A DNA stretch of 64,000 nt from AP-15 sp963747735 (GTDB taxonomy: Bacteria > Pseudomonadota > Alphaproteobacteria > ATCC43930 > CGMCC-115725), in NCBI GenBank assembly GCA_963747735.1, contig CAVVGE010000005.1, forward strand, positions 186,001 through 250,000, written 5' to 3'. Position 1 is the stretch's first letter, and the number at the start of each line of letters is the position of its first letter. Below, piece after piece: positions 24,954-33,712 of the stretch. The translations under genes were made by a program, and so were the position numbers. The notes beneath the pieces were generated by a model. That model searched no databases. It was not told the DNA's origin and saw only the letters and a program-made list of their open reading frames with translations.

Positions 24954-25646
24954 GTGCTGTCGGTCGAAGCCGTCGATCTTTACTATGGTGCGAGCCATGC
25001 CTTGCGCCGTGTCAGCCTGACCGCAAAAAAAGGCGAGGTGACCTGCATCCTGGGGCGCAACGGGGTCGGCAAGACCAGCCTCCTGCGCGCGATTTTCGGG
25101 TTGCATCCGATCCGCTCCGGCCGCGTCGTGTGGGAAGACCGCCCGCTGACCGGGCTCGCCCCGCATCAGCGCGCGCGTGCCGGGCTGGCGCTGGTGCCCC
25201 AAGGGCGCGAAATATTTCCGCGGCTGACGGTCGCCGAGAATCTCGCAACCGGGTTTGCCGGCCTACCGCGGCAGCTCCGCCATATCCCGGATGAGATTTT
25301 CACGCTGTTTCCGATCCTCAAAGATATGCTGCGGCGGCGCGGCGGCGATCTCTCCGGCGGCCAGCAGCAGCAGCTCGCCATAGCCCGCGCGCTGGTGACG
25401 CGCCCGCGGCTGTTGATTCTCGACGAGCCGACCGAAGGCGTCCAACCCTCGATCATCAAGGATATCGAGCGCGTGATCCGCACCCTCGCCTTACGCGGCG
25501 ATATGGCGATCCTGCTGGTCGAGCAATATTTCGAGTTCGCCCGCGATCTCGCCGCTGCCTATTTCGTCATGCAACGTGGCGAGATCGTCGCCGCAGGGCG
25601 CGAAGACATGGACAAGGCAGCGGTGCGCGCCTATCTGACCGTGTGA
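24954..25646 (+). CDS. urtE: Urea ABC transporter ATPase UrtE
   Basis: 230 residues with a GTG start three bases after the urtD stop. Walker A GRNGVGKTS (34-42), signature LSGGQQQQLAIARAL, Walker B RLLILDEPTEGVQPSII and switch His replaced by Gln in LLVEQYFEFA, which is the usual UrtE/LivF form. It completes the operon. Only 12 bases separate it from the convergent response regulator gene, with no clear terminator. Confidence 0.92.
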   Translation: MLSVEAVDLYYGASHALRRVSLTAKKGEVTCILGRNGVGKTSLLRAIFGLHPIRSGRVVWEDRPLTGLAPHQRARAGLALVPQGREIFPRLTVAENLATGFAGLPRQLRHIPDEIFTLFPILKDMLRRRGGDLSGGQQQQLAIARALVTRPRLLILDEPTEGVQPSIIKDIERVIRTLALRGDMAILLVEQYFEFARDLAAAYFVMQRGEIVAAGREDMDKAAVRAYLTV

Positions 25647-25658
25647 ACACGTCGCCTG

Positions 25659-26378
25659 TCAGCCGAACTCGACGGGCGGCGTAAAAATATACCCGCTGCC
25701 GCGCACTGTTTTGATCATGGTCGGCCTTTGCGGATCGTCTTCAAGCTTGCGCCGCAACCGACCGACCTGAACATCGATCGTTCGATCGAACGGGCCCGCC
25801 TCGCGGTTGCGCGCGAGATCCAGCAATCGATCGCGGCTCAACACCTGATTAGCGTTGTTGACAAAGGCGGCGAGCAGATCGAACTCGCCGGTGGTCAGCC
25901 GGACCTCCCTGCCGAGGGGGGACAGCAGCTCCCGGGTCGCCAGATCGAGGCTCCAACCCGTGAACCGGGCCTTTGAACGCGGCGGCGCCGAGGTCTCGCC
26001 GGCCCGGCTCGAAGCCCGCCGCAGCACGCTTTTCACTCGGGCCAACAGCTCGCGCAAATGGAATGGCTTTGGCAGGTAGTCGTCGGCACCCATCTCGAGC
26101 CCGATGATACGGTCCACGGTCTCGCCGCGTCCGGTCAGGATGATGATCCCGACTGCCGATCCGTCGCGCAAAGACCGGGCGAGCGTCAGCCCGTCCTCTC
26201 CGGGCATCATCAGATCGAGGATGACAAGATCGACCGGGCCCTGGCCCATCAGCCGGCGCATTGCAGGGCCGTCGTGGGCGATCGACACGCGGTAGCCCTC
26301 GGCGGACAGATAGTCCTGGACGATCTCGCAGATCTCGTGCTGGTCGTCGACGACTAGAATATGAGCGGTGTCGTTCAT
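25659..26378 (-). CDS. OmpR-family response regulator (orphan)
   Basis: 239 residues. Receiver domain with acidic pair Asp11-Asp12, phospho-acceptor Asp55 (LVILDLMMPG) and Lys near 104 (LPKPFH). The C-terminal winged helix ends RGSGYIF. The ATG at 26378 is used in preference to one 15 bases upstream, because the protein then begins MNDTAHILVVDD. No histidine kinase gene is adjacent, so its input is unknown. It is divergent from an ECF sigma factor gene, and a candidate tandem operator lies in the shared gap. Confidence 0.9.
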   Translation of the reverse strand: MNDTAHILVVDDQHEICEIVQDYLSAEGYRVSIAHDGPAMRRLMGQGPVDLVILDLMMPGEDGLTLARSLRDGSAVGIIILTGRGETVDRIIGLEMGADDYLPKPFHLRELLARVKSVLRRASSRAGETSAPPRSKARFTGWSLDLATRELLSPLGREVRLTTGEFDLLAAFVNNANQVLSRDRLLDLARNREAGPFDRTIDVQVGRLRRKLEDDPQRPTMIKTVRGSGYIFTPPVEFG

Positions 26379-26479
26379 CGCTAACGCTCTCACCTATCCC
26401 CGCAGCGGCGGTACGATCGACCGCGGATCGTCGTCGCCAGCATGCCTCGAGCAGGTCCGATTGACCCTTATACATATGG

Positions 26480-26501
26480 TTACAAAACCTTACACAAAAC
26501 C
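26480..26501. promoter_or_regulatory. Tandem TTACA repeat, candidate response-regulator operator
   Basis: TTACAAAACC at 26480 and TTACACAAAACC at 26490 repeat TTACA exactly ten bases apart, the head-to-tail spacing that OmpR/PhoB-type regulators bind. It lies in the 206-bp gap between the divergent response regulator and sigma factor genes. The site is inferred. Confidence 0.4.
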
Positions 26502-26584
26502 GGCTCCGATGACATTAACGGATTACAGCGCCCCGATAGGTTTTTGTCGTCCGCTCAACAGCTCGCAACATCGGGAGCCTCTGC

Positions 26585-27229
26585 GTGGCCCATTCCTTCC
26601 AGGAGATCGAAGCTGAGATTCCGCGCCTGCGGCGCTACGCTCGGGCGCTGACCCACGATGTTGTCGCAGCCGATGATCTCGTCCAGGACTGTCTGACCCG
26701 CGCGCTCGACAAATTTCACCTATGGCAAAAAGGGACCGACCTGCGGGCTTGGCTTTTTACCATTCTCCACAACCAATATGTCAATCGCGTGCGCCGCGCG
26801 GTCAGGGAAGGGATTGCCGTCGGATTGAGCGACAGCGAGCCCTTGCTCACTCGTGCACCTCACCAAGGCCAGCGCCTCGAGCTGCGCGATTTAGAGCGGG
26901 CCATTGCCAAGCTGCCAGAAGAGCAGCGCGCGGCAATACTGCTCGTCGGCCTAGAAGGAATGCGCTACGAAGAAGTCGCCGCGGTCCTCGATGTCCCGGT
27001 CGGCACGATCCGTTCGCGGCTGTCACGCGGCCGCGGCGCGCTGCGCCGGCTGACCGGGATCGAGCCCGACGCGCCTATCAGAGCTCCCCGTGCCAATTCG
27101 AGCGCATCGCAGCGCCGGACGATGCATCGTCTCGAATTGGCCGGCCGGCCTGAAATGTCAGTCGGTCGGACCCGGCGTCCGCGGCTGGTCCCTGGTGCTC
27201 CGGTGGTAGGAGGCCAGAGATCGGCCTGA
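26585..27229 (+). CDS. ECF-type sigma-70 family RNA polymerase sigma factor
   Basis: 214 residues. Region 2 is seen in RRYARALTHDVVAADDLVQDCLTRAL...GTDLRAWLFTILHNQYVN and region 4 in LPEEQRAAILLVGLEGMRYEEVAAVLDVPVGTIRSRLSRGR. GTG start with GGGAG before it. About 40 residues of a Pro/Arg-rich tail follow region 4 and lengthen it beyond the usual 170-180. No anti-sigma gene or PhyR/NepR genes are adjacent, so it is not clearly EcfG. A good terminator lies about 165 bases after it. It is likely to control a stress or envelope regulon. Confidence 0.88.
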   Translation: MAHSFQEIEAEIPRLRRYARALTHDVVAADDLVQDCLTRALDKFHLWQKGTDLRAWLFTILHNQYVNRVRRAVREGIAVGLSDSEPLLTRAPHQGQRLELRDLERAIAKLPEEQRAAILLVGLEGMRYEEVAAVLDVPVGTIRSRLSRGRGALRRLTGIEPDAPIRAPRANSSASQRRTMHRLELAGRPEMSVGRTRRPRLVPGAPVVGGQRSA

Positions 27230-27394
27230 GCGACATCAGACGTATTCTGCGATCCAAGCGACTGATAATGGATAGTGCAGGAACGATCGGAAGGCCGAAT
27301 TGTTAATTTGATGGCGGGCCGCCGGACGCTCGCCTAATCTTCTGCAGTCCGGCTTGGCATAGTCTCCCTGTCGCGGGTTTGCCACCCGCAGCCT

Positions 27395-27430
27395 CGCCGG
27401 GGTCGGCAGATCCGACGCCGGCGCTTTTTT
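27395..27430 (+). terminator. Rho-independent terminator after the sigma factor gene
   Basis: A 12-bp stem with one G-G mismatch (CGCCGG-G-GTCGG at 27395-27406 with CCGAC-G-CCGGCG at 27412-27423), loop CAGAT and six T at 27425-27430. It ends ten bases short of the convergent DUF4169 gene stop. The 165 bases before it (27230-27394) hold no gene that I can support. Confidence 0.8.
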
Positions 27431-27440
27431 GCCTGGCCGA

Positions 27441-27608
27441 TTATTCGAGTTCTTTGCTCGCCAGCTCTTTTCGGGCCCGGTCACGCTCCTGAAGCTCCTT
27501 TTGACGGGCCGCTTTGCTGCGTCCGAAGCGAATTCGGTTCTCGGCCGCATGACGCTCGGCCTCCGCCCGCTCGCGACTTTTCCGATGTCGGTTGAGGTTG
27601 ACGATCAT
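27441..27608 (-). CDS. DUF4169 family small protein
   Basis: 55 residues, rich in Arg, Glu, Ala and Lys, predicted entirely helical and basic. Sequence blocks VNLNRHRKSRERAEAERHAAENRIRFGRSKAARQ match DUF4169 (usually 55-65 residues), a family of unknown function limited mostly to alphaproteobacteria. It runs from ATG 27608 to TAA 27441. The pattern VNL-R-RK near the N-terminus and ENR-RFGR-KA in the middle are the conserved parts. It lies between the sigma factor terminator and the mreB promoter region, on the opposite strand to both. Confidence 0.8.
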   Translation of the reverse strand: MIVNLNRHRKSRERAEAERHAAENRIRFGRSKAARQKELQERDRARKELASKELE

Positions 27609-27698
27609 CCAAGGTCTCGCGCCGCTGCCTACAGAAGCTGCCGCCCCTCCGAGCTCCCCGACATCATAAACCCCACCGAAGAGGCCAAGAGAACTTTC

Positions 27699-27727
27699 TT
27701 GACAACGTGTTCTAACACATTGATCAA
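27699..27727 (+). promoter_or_regulatory. Candidate promoter of the mre-rod operon
   Basis: TTGACA at 27699-27704, a 17-base spacer and GATCAA at 27722. A short palindrome GTGTT-CT-AACAC (27707-27718) lies in the spacer. It is the best match in the 325-bp gap 27609-27933, which otherwise contains no gene; the -10 is poor. Confidence 0.35.
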
Positions 27728-27933
27728 ATGGTCAAACTCTCACTTTCCAATCGCCGGCTTGCAAAGGTTCGCGCGATCCGCAAGGATCGTTCAGGCGCCT
27801 TGGGGAGCGCGTGGCGGGGGTCGTCGGCGTGAGACCCGGGCAGGTTTTCGGCGTTCGGGAGCGGCCGGACCAACGAGTGCGGTGCCCGCGACACGCGCCC
27901 AGCTAAATTGCTGGCAAATTCGGATTCGCATCG

Positions 27934-28974
27934 ATGTTCGGAAGAATGTTGGGCTTGCTTTCAGCCGATATGGCGATCGACCTCGGCACGGCGAACACGC
28001 TCGTCTACGTCAAGGGACGAGGTATCGTGCTAAACGAGCCGTCGGTTGTGGCGATTGCCAGCGTCAAAGGCAGAAAGCAGGTCCTCGCCGTTGGCGAGGA
28101 AGCAAAGCTGATGCTTGGCCGCACGCCCGGCTATATTCAGGCAATTCGGCCGCTGCGCGACGGCGTCATCGCCGACTTCGAAGTGACCGAGGAGATGATC
28201 AAACATTTTATCCGCAAGGTTCACAATCGACGCAGCTTTGCGGCGCCGCAGATCGTTATCTGTGTGCCGTCGGGCTCGACTGCAGTCGAGCGGCGAGCGA
28301 TCCAGGAATCGGCCGAGAGTGCCGGCGCCCGCCGCGTGTCGCTGATTGAGGAGCCGATGGCGGCGGCGATTGGCGCCGGCTTGCCGGTGACGGAGCCGAC
28401 CGGCTCGATGGTCGTCGATGTCGGCGGCGGCACCACCGAGGTGGCGGTTCTGTCGCTCGGCGGGATCGTCTATTGCAGGTCGGTCCGGGTGGGCGGCGAC
28501 AAAATGGACGAGGCGATCATTGCCTATATCAGGCGCAACCATAATCTTCTGGTCGGCGAAAGCAGCGCCGAGCGGATCAAGAAGGAGATCGGGTCCGCCT
28601 GCATGCCGGATGACGGCGAAGGCCGAATCATGAACATCAAGGGCCGCGATCTGATGAACGGGGTCCCGAAGGAGATCGTGATCAGCGAGCGACAGATCTC
28701 GGAAAGCCTGGCAGAACCAGTTGGCTCGATCGTAGAAGCGGTCAAGGTCGCGCTTGAGCACACCGCTCCGGAGCTCGCCGCTGACATTGTCGATAAGGGG
28801 ATCGTGCTGACCGGTGGCGGCGCATTGCTCGGGAATCTCGATCTGGTATTGCGTCATTCAACCGGGCTACCGGTTTCGATCGCCGACGATCCGTTATCCT
28901 GTGTGGCGCTTGGCACCGGTCGAGCGCTCGAGGAGAGCAAGACGCTTAAGAGCGTATTGATCAATATGTGGTAG
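27934..28974 (+). CDS. mreB: Rod shape-determining protein MreB
   Basis: 346 residues, the bacterial actin that directs the elongation machinery at the inner membrane. Phosphate-1 motif DLGTANTLVYVKGRGIVLNEPSVVA (16-40), phosphate-2 VDVGGGTTEVAVLSLGG and the adenosine motif TGGGALLGNLD are intact. The amphipathic N-terminal MFGRMLGLL helix fits membrane binding. An internal ATG at 27946 is possible, but the first gives the usual N-terminus. It leads mreB-mreC-mreD-mrdA-rodA. Confidence 0.96.
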   Translation: MFGRMLGLLSADMAIDLGTANTLVYVKGRGIVLNEPSVVAIASVKGRKQVLAVGEEAKLMLGRTPGYIQAIRPLRDGVIADFEVTEEMIKHFIRKVHNRRSFAAPQIVICVPSGSTAVERRAIQESAESAGARRVSLIEEPMAAAIGAGLPVTEPTGSMVVDVGGGTTEVAVLSLGGIVYCRSVRVGGDKMDEAIIAYIRRNHNLLVGESSAERIKKEIGSACMPDDGEGRIMNIKGRDLMNGVPKEIVISERQISESLAEPVGSIVEAVKVALEHTAPELAADIVDKGIVLTGGGALLGNLDLVLRHSTGLPVSIADDPLSCVALGTGRALEESKTLKSVLINMW

Positions 28975-29113
28975 CGGTCGTTGGCTGGGGGGCAAGGGCA
29001 GAGGCGATGTATCCGAATGCTGCCGAGAGGCCGACCGTCATCCCAGTTGCGGCAGCCGGAGGCGGCAGCCGAGCGGATCGCGACCGCGCGTCGGCCGAGC
29101 CCGGGAGCATCCG

Positions 29114-29995
29114 GTGATCTGGCTGACATCCCCTCGTCGGACCGCGCTTCAACGGTTCGTCTTTCCGCTCCTGATCGTGCTCTCGGTGCTGACGATCATC
29201 CTTGGCAAGGCGGATGAGCTGGCCTTCGAAACCGCACGTGTGCGAATTTCCGATATGGCGGCACCGGCGCTCGACGCGTTCTCGCGACCGCTGGCCGCCA
29301 TCGACAGCCTGGGCGATCGTGCCTCAAACATTTTGAGCGTGTACCAACGTAATGCTCGTCTCAGCGAGGAGAACGAGCAATTGCTGCACTGGCAACAGGT
29401 GGCGCTCTCCCTTGCCGCGGAGAACGCACAGCTGCGTGGCTTGCTCAAATTGACGCCTCAAGCCTCGGTCTCTTTTGTGACCGCCAGGGTCATCGCCAAT
29501 TCGGGCGGCGCTTTCGTCCGCAGCCTGATGATCGACGCCGGTAGCGCGAGCGGGATTGCGCGTGGTCAGGCGGCAATCACCGGTGAGGGACTTGTCGGGC
29601 GGGTGCTGGAGGTAGGTCGACGGGCGGCGCGGGTTTTGCTCGTCACGGATCTCAACTCGCGGATCCCGGTCTTTGTCGGCGCCACGCGGCAGCGGGCTGT
29701 GTTGGCCGGGGACAACTCCGAGCGGCCGTGCTTGCGCTACGCGGAAGCGGCTACGGCAGTGAAAATCGGCGACCGAGTCGTCACCTCGGGTGAGGGCGGA
29801 GTTTTTCCGCCGGGACTGCCGATTGGGGTCGTCGCGACGGTCGACGGCGGATTACCGCGAGTTGAACCCTATGCCGATACCTCGCGGGTGGAATATCTGC
29901 GCGTCGTCGATTATGGGCTTGCCGATGGCCTGCCTGCCCCGGTGCATGCTCCCCCGCATCGCCGGCGTGCCGGCGGCGGCGAGCACCGCGGCTGA
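29114..29995 (+). CDS. mreC: Rod shape-determining protein MreC
   Basis: 293 residues with a GTG start. One membrane helix (FPLLIVLSVLTIILG), then a coiled coil (about 70-110: LSEENEQLLHWQQVALSLAAENAQLRGLL) and the two beta-barrel domains (VTARVIANSGGAFVRSLMIDAG, GDRVVTSGEGGVFPPGLPIG). It is the periplasmic partner that activates PBP2/RodA. It follows mreB after 139 bases. The Pro/His-rich C-terminal tail is short compared with other alphaproteobacteria. Confidence 0.94.
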   Translation: MIWLTSPRRTALQRFVFPLLIVLSVLTIILGKADELAFETARVRISDMAAPALDAFSRPLAAIDSLGDRASNILSVYQRNARLSEENEQLLHWQQVALSLAAENAQLRGLLKLTPQASVSFVTARVIANSGGAFVRSLMIDAGSASGIARGQAAITGEGLVGRVLEVGRRAARVLLVTDLNSRIPVFVGATRQRAVLAGDNSERPCLRYAEAATAVKIGDRVVTSGEGGVFPPGLPIGVVATVDGGLPRVEPYADTSRVEYLRVVDYGLADGLPAPVHAPPHRRRAGGGEHRG

Positions 29996-30001
29996 ACTTC
30001 G

Positions 30002-30532
30002 ATGGCGCTCAAAACACCTCCCGCTCCTGCCTTGCCCGGCGCCGACAACGCGATATCGCGCCTGCTGCCGATCGCAACGACAATGCTGGCGGCGCTGCTA
30101 TCGATCGAGCCGATCCGCATTCCCGGTTATTCGGCGCTTTCGCCCGCCTTTATGCTGATGGCAGCATATCATTGGACCATCTACCGCCCGGACTTGTTGC
30201 CGCCTCTGTCGTTGTTCCTGATCGGCATCGTATACGATTTGTTGGCAGACGCGCCGATAGGGGTGACTTCCTTGTTGCTGCTCGGAGCCCGCGCCGTTCT
30301 GCTGCGCCATCGACGGCATTTTTTAAACCGCCCGTTCCCGTTTGTATGGGCCGGATTTGCGATCTTGACGGGCGGCGCGATGCTGTTCTCCTGGTTGGTG
30401 CACTGCCTGCTCGCCGGGGTTCTGCTCGAATTTCGCAGCACTACTTTTCGAGCGGTGCTGACTACCTCCGTGTTCCCACTCTTCAGTTTTTTGCTCGGCC
30501 GCACCCAGCGCGCGCTGATGGGTGCGGGTTGA
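30002..30532 (+). CDS. mreD: Rod shape-determining protein MreD
   Basis: 176 residues, about five membrane helices (for example LSLFLIGIVYDLLADAPIGVTSLLLLGARAVLL, which contains the conserved Asp-rich core). It starts six bases after mreC and its stop lies 37 bases before the mrdA ATG. It completes the MreBCD scaffold of the elongasome. Confidence 0.93.
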   Translation: MALKTPPAPALPGADNAISRLLPIATTMLAALLSIEPIRIPGYSALSPAFMLMAAYHWTIYRPDLLPPLSLFLIGIVYDLLADAPIGVTSLLLLGARAVLLRHRRHFLNRPFPFVWAGFAILTGGAMLFSWLVHCLLAGVLLEFRSTTFRAVLTTSVFPLFSFLLGRTQRALMGAG

Positions 30533-30569
30533 CTGCGACACCCCGCCAGCTCACCAGGTCGGATCGGCG

Positions 30570-32471
30570 ATGCAACAAGAAACCCAGCGTCGGAAGCTGC
30601 TCGGTCGGCGGGCGGCCATTCTCGGCCTGGGCCAAGCGGCGCTCGTCGCCGGCCTCGCCGGGCGCATGTACCAGCTGCAGATTTCGGATTCTGCCGGCTA
30701 CAAGGTGCTGGCTGACGAAAACCGCATCAGTTTGCGGCTTCTGGTGCCGCCACGCGGCCGCATTCTCGACCGCTTCGGGGTGGATCTCGCCGGCAACCGG
30801 CAAAATTATCATCTCGTTGTCGTTGCCGAACAGGCTGGCGATGTTTCCCGGACACTCGACGCGCTCGGCCAGCTGATCTTCCTTGATGACGATACCCGTA
30901 GCCGGGTGCTGCGGGAGGTCCGGCGCAAGCATTCCTTTGTCCCCGTCGTCGTTCGCGACAATCTGAGCTGGGAGGAGATGGCACGCGTCGAGGTTGCCAT
31001 CCCAGAGCTGCCGGGTGTCTCGATCGAACAGGGTTTGACCCGAAATTACCCGTTCGGTGAGACCGTTGCGCACGTCATCGGCTATGTCGGGGCGGTTTCA
31101 GAGCAGGAGTTGAGCAAAGACCCGCTGCTGGAGCTGCCTGATTTCCGCATCGGCAAAAGCGGCGTAGAGAAATCCCGCGACTTGGAGCTTCGCGGCAGCG
31201 CCGGAAATCGTCGGGTCGAGGTCAATGCTCTCGGGCGGGTTGTGCGCGAGCTGGTCCGCACCGAGCCGACACCGGGGCGCGATGTCGTCAGCGCGCTCGA
31301 CATGACGATGCAGGATTTCGTGACGCGCCGCTGCAGCGCTGAGGCGAGCATTGCCTGTGTTGCTCTCGACGCGGTGACGGGAGAAGTGATTGCCCTCGTC
31401 TCAAGCCCGAGCTTCGACCCGGCGGCCTTCTCCAATCGGCTGAGCCGGGAGATGTGGCAGCAGCTCGCAACCGACCCGCGCAAACCTCTGTCAAACAAAG
31501 TAATAAGCGGTGTTTATCCGCCGGGCTCAACATTCAAGCCGGTAGTGGCTCTTGCCGCGCTCGAAGCCGGCGTGTTGACACCGCAAACAACATTCTTCTG
31601 TCCTGGTTCCTACACGCTCGGCAATGCCACCTTTCATTGTTGGAAGCATGGCGGCCATGGCAGCTTGCGGGTGCGGGATGCGATCAAAGAATCTTGCGAC
31701 GTCTTTTTCTACAACACCGCTCTCCGGCTTGGGATCGACCGGCTCGCGGCTACTGCGCGACGGTTCGGATACGGCGCGGTCCTCGGTCTCGACATCCCCG
31801 GCGAGAGGCCAGGACTGATCCCGACACGAGCATGGAAGCTGGCGACGACCGGGACAGCCTGGCAGCACGGCGAAACCCTGATCGCCGGGATTGGCCAAGG
31901 CTCGGTGCTCGCCACCCCGTTGCAGATCGCAGTCATGGCCGCGCGCTTGGTGACCGGCATGGCCGTCGTGCCGAGGCTGGTGCGCGACAGCGGTGTCATG
32001 CCCGCCGGCGGCGATGCGGGCCCCCCCGACTTTGCTCCGCTTGGCCTCGACCCCGCCATGCGCGCGTTGGTCATCGACGGGATGAACGCCGTCGTCAACG
32101 AACGCGGCGGCACCGCCTATGCTGCGCGCATTGCCCAGCCTGGGATGGCCATGGGCGGCAAGTCCGGCACCTCGCAAGTGCGCCGGATCAGCGAGGCGGA
32201 GCGCGAGCACGGGCTGCGCAAAATCAGCCAGATCCCGTGGAAGGAGCGCGATCACGCGCTGTTTGTCGCTTTTGCGCCAGTCGAGGCGCCACGATATGTG
32301 TGCGCGACCTTGGTCGAGCACGGCGGGTTTGGCTCGGAGGTGGCCGGCCCGATCGTGCGCGACGTCCTGCTCGAAATTCAGCGCCGCGATCCAGGCCGAC
32401 GGGCCCCGAGCGCCAAGCCGGTGGCGGCGTTCGCCGCGCCTGCCGTGCCTTCGCGCAGCCTCGGTGGCTGA
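30570..32471 (+). CDS. mrdA: Peptidoglycan transpeptidase PBP2 (MrdA)
   Basis: 633 residues. N-terminal anchor helix (AAILGLGQAALVAGLAG), a pedestal with the RGRILDRFGVDLAGN motif, then the transpeptidase domain with Ser320-Thr-Phe-Lys (active site), Ser375-Cys-Asp and Lys531-Ser-Gly-Thr. It crosslinks lateral wall peptidoglycan with RodA. An in-frame GTG at 30522 overlaps mreD; ATG 30570 is preferred because relatives start close to the basic RRKLLGRR stretch. The tail is Ala/Pro-rich. Confidence 0.95.
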   Translation: MQQETQRRKLLGRRAAILGLGQAALVAGLAGRMYQLQISDSAGYKVLADENRISLRLLVPPRGRILDRFGVDLAGNRQNYHLVVVAEQAGDVSRTLDALGQLIFLDDDTRSRVLREVRRKHSFVPVVVRDNLSWEEMARVEVAIPELPGVSIEQGLTRNYPFGETVAHVIGYVGAVSEQELSKDPLLELPDFRIGKSGVEKSRDLELRGSAGNRRVEVNALGRVVRELVRTEPTPGRDVVSALDMTMQDFVTRRCSAEASIACVALDAVTGEVIALVSSPSFDPAAFSNRLSREMWQQLATDPRKPLSNKVISGVYPPGSTFKPVVALAALEAGVLTPQTTFFCPGSYTLGNATFHCWKHGGHGSLRVRDAIKESCDVFFYNTALRLGIDRLAATARRFGYGAVLGLDIPGERPGLIPTRAWKLATTGTAWQHGETLIAGIGQGSVLATPLQIAVMAARLVTGMAVVPRLVRDSGVMPAGGDAGPPDFAPLGLDPAMRALVIDGMNAVVNERGGTAYAARIAQPGMAMGGKSGTSQVRRISEAEREHGLRKISQIPWKERDHALFVAFAPVEAPRYVCATLVEHGGFGSEVAGPIVRDVLLEIQRRDPGRRAPSAKPVAAFAAPAVPSRSLGG

Positions 32472-32473
32472 GC

Positions 32474-33628
32474 TTGGCCAACCTGTCGCCCGAAATCGGA
32501 CGGAGCGAGCCGACGCTCGGAGAGAAGGCCCTCAGCATTAGCTGGGGATTGGTGATCCTGATTTGTCTTGTCGTAGGGCTCGGCATTGGTGTACTGTATT
32601 CAGCGGCCGATGGTAATATGGAACCTTGGGCTGCCAAGCAGACGATTCGGTTCGCGATTGCCCTGGTACCAATGCTCGCCGTCGCGTTGCTCAACATTCG
32701 TTATTGGCTGAGGGCGTCTTATTGGATCTATACGACGGCGCTTGTGCTGGTAGTCGCAGTCGATTTACGCGGCTTCGTCGGCATGGGGGCACAGCGCTGG
32801 ATCGATCTCGGGATCATCCAGCTGCAGCCGTCCGAGCTGATGAATGTGGCTCTGATAATGGCCCTCGCTCGCTATTTTCATGGCCTCGCCAACGAGGATG
32901 TCAACAGAATCAGATACCTGATCGCGCCCGGGCTAATGGTGCTGGTTCCGGCGGCGCTGATTCTAAAGCAGCCCGATCTCGGCACCGCCATCGTGCTATT
33001 GTTGTGCAGCGCGGTGCTGTTCTTTCTCGGCGGGGTTCGGCTACGGCTGTTTATGCTGATCGCTGTGGCGGCAGGCGGAACGATACCGCTCGCTTGGCAC
33101 TTTCTTCGCGATTATCAAAGGAACCGCATCTATACCTTTCTCGATCCCGACAGCGACCCGCTCGGTGCCGGCTATCACATCCTGCAATCCAAAATCGCGC
33201 TGGGTTCCGGCGGTTTGTTCGGCAAAGGATTTTTGCTTGGCACACAAAGTCACCTGAATTTTTTACCGGAGAAGCAGACCGACTTCATATTCACTACCTT
33301 GGCGGAAGAGTTTGGATTTGCTGGCGGGATCGTGCTGCTCGCGCTCTACTCGTTGATTATAGCCTACTGTTTTGCTATAGCGCTTCGGAGCGCCAATCAT
33401 TTCGGGCGGCTGTTGGGTCTCGGGATTGCAACTAATTTTTTTCTTTACGTCTTTATCAATACGGCGATGGTGATGGGCATAATCCCGGTCGTCGGCGTGC
33501 CGCTGCCCCTGATCTCGTACGGCGGCACGGCCATGCTTACAGCGATGTTCGGCTTTGGCCTGCTGCTCAACATCTGCGTGCACCGGGAGGTGCGTTTGAA
33601 CCGCAGCGGCGAAAGTCAGCCTGGCTAG
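32474..33628 (+). CDS. rodA: Peptidoglycan glycosyltransferase RodA (SEDS)
   Basis: 384 residues from TTG 32474, two bases after the mrdA stop. About ten helices. SEDS blocks include VDLRGFVGMGAQRWIDLGIIQLQPSELMNVALIMALARYFH, LKQPDLGTAIVLLL, LPEKQTDFIFTTLAEEFGFAGG and VVGVPLPLISYGGTAML. It polymerises glycan strands from lipid II in partnership with PBP2. The same frame is open much further upstream inside mrdA, but that part is an overprinted shadow. No ATG lies near the expected N-terminus, so TTG is the likely start. Confidence 0.93.
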   Translation: MANLSPEIGRSEPTLGEKALSISWGLVILICLVVGLGIGVLYSAADGNMEPWAAKQTIRFAIALVPMLAVALLNIRYWLRASYWIYTTALVLVVAVDLRGFVGMGAQRWIDLGIIQLQPSELMNVALIMALARYFHGLANEDVNRIRYLIAPGLMVLVPAALILKQPDLGTAIVLLLCSAVLFFLGGVRLRLFMLIAVAAGGTIPLAWHFLRDYQRNRIYTFLDPDSDPLGAGYHILQSKIALGSGGLFGKGFLLGTQSHLNFLPEKQTDFIFTTLAEEFGFAGGIVLLALYSLIIAYCFAIALRSANHFGRLLGLGIATNFFLYVFINTAMVMGIIPVVGVPLPLISYGGTAMLTAMFGFGLLLNICVHREVRLNRSGESQPG

Positions 33629-33712
33629 CCGATATTTTCGTCGCATCGTCGTCGATCGCTGCCTAGAATCGCGGTGCCCGGGCTGGTAGCGGCAACGCGG
33701 AGGGAGAAATCG

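Noticed and set aside
31454..32473. N-terminal extension of the rodA frame back into mrdA
   Set aside because: It overprints the transpeptidase domain of PBP2, is Arg/Pro-rich and has no family match. RodA begins at about 32474.
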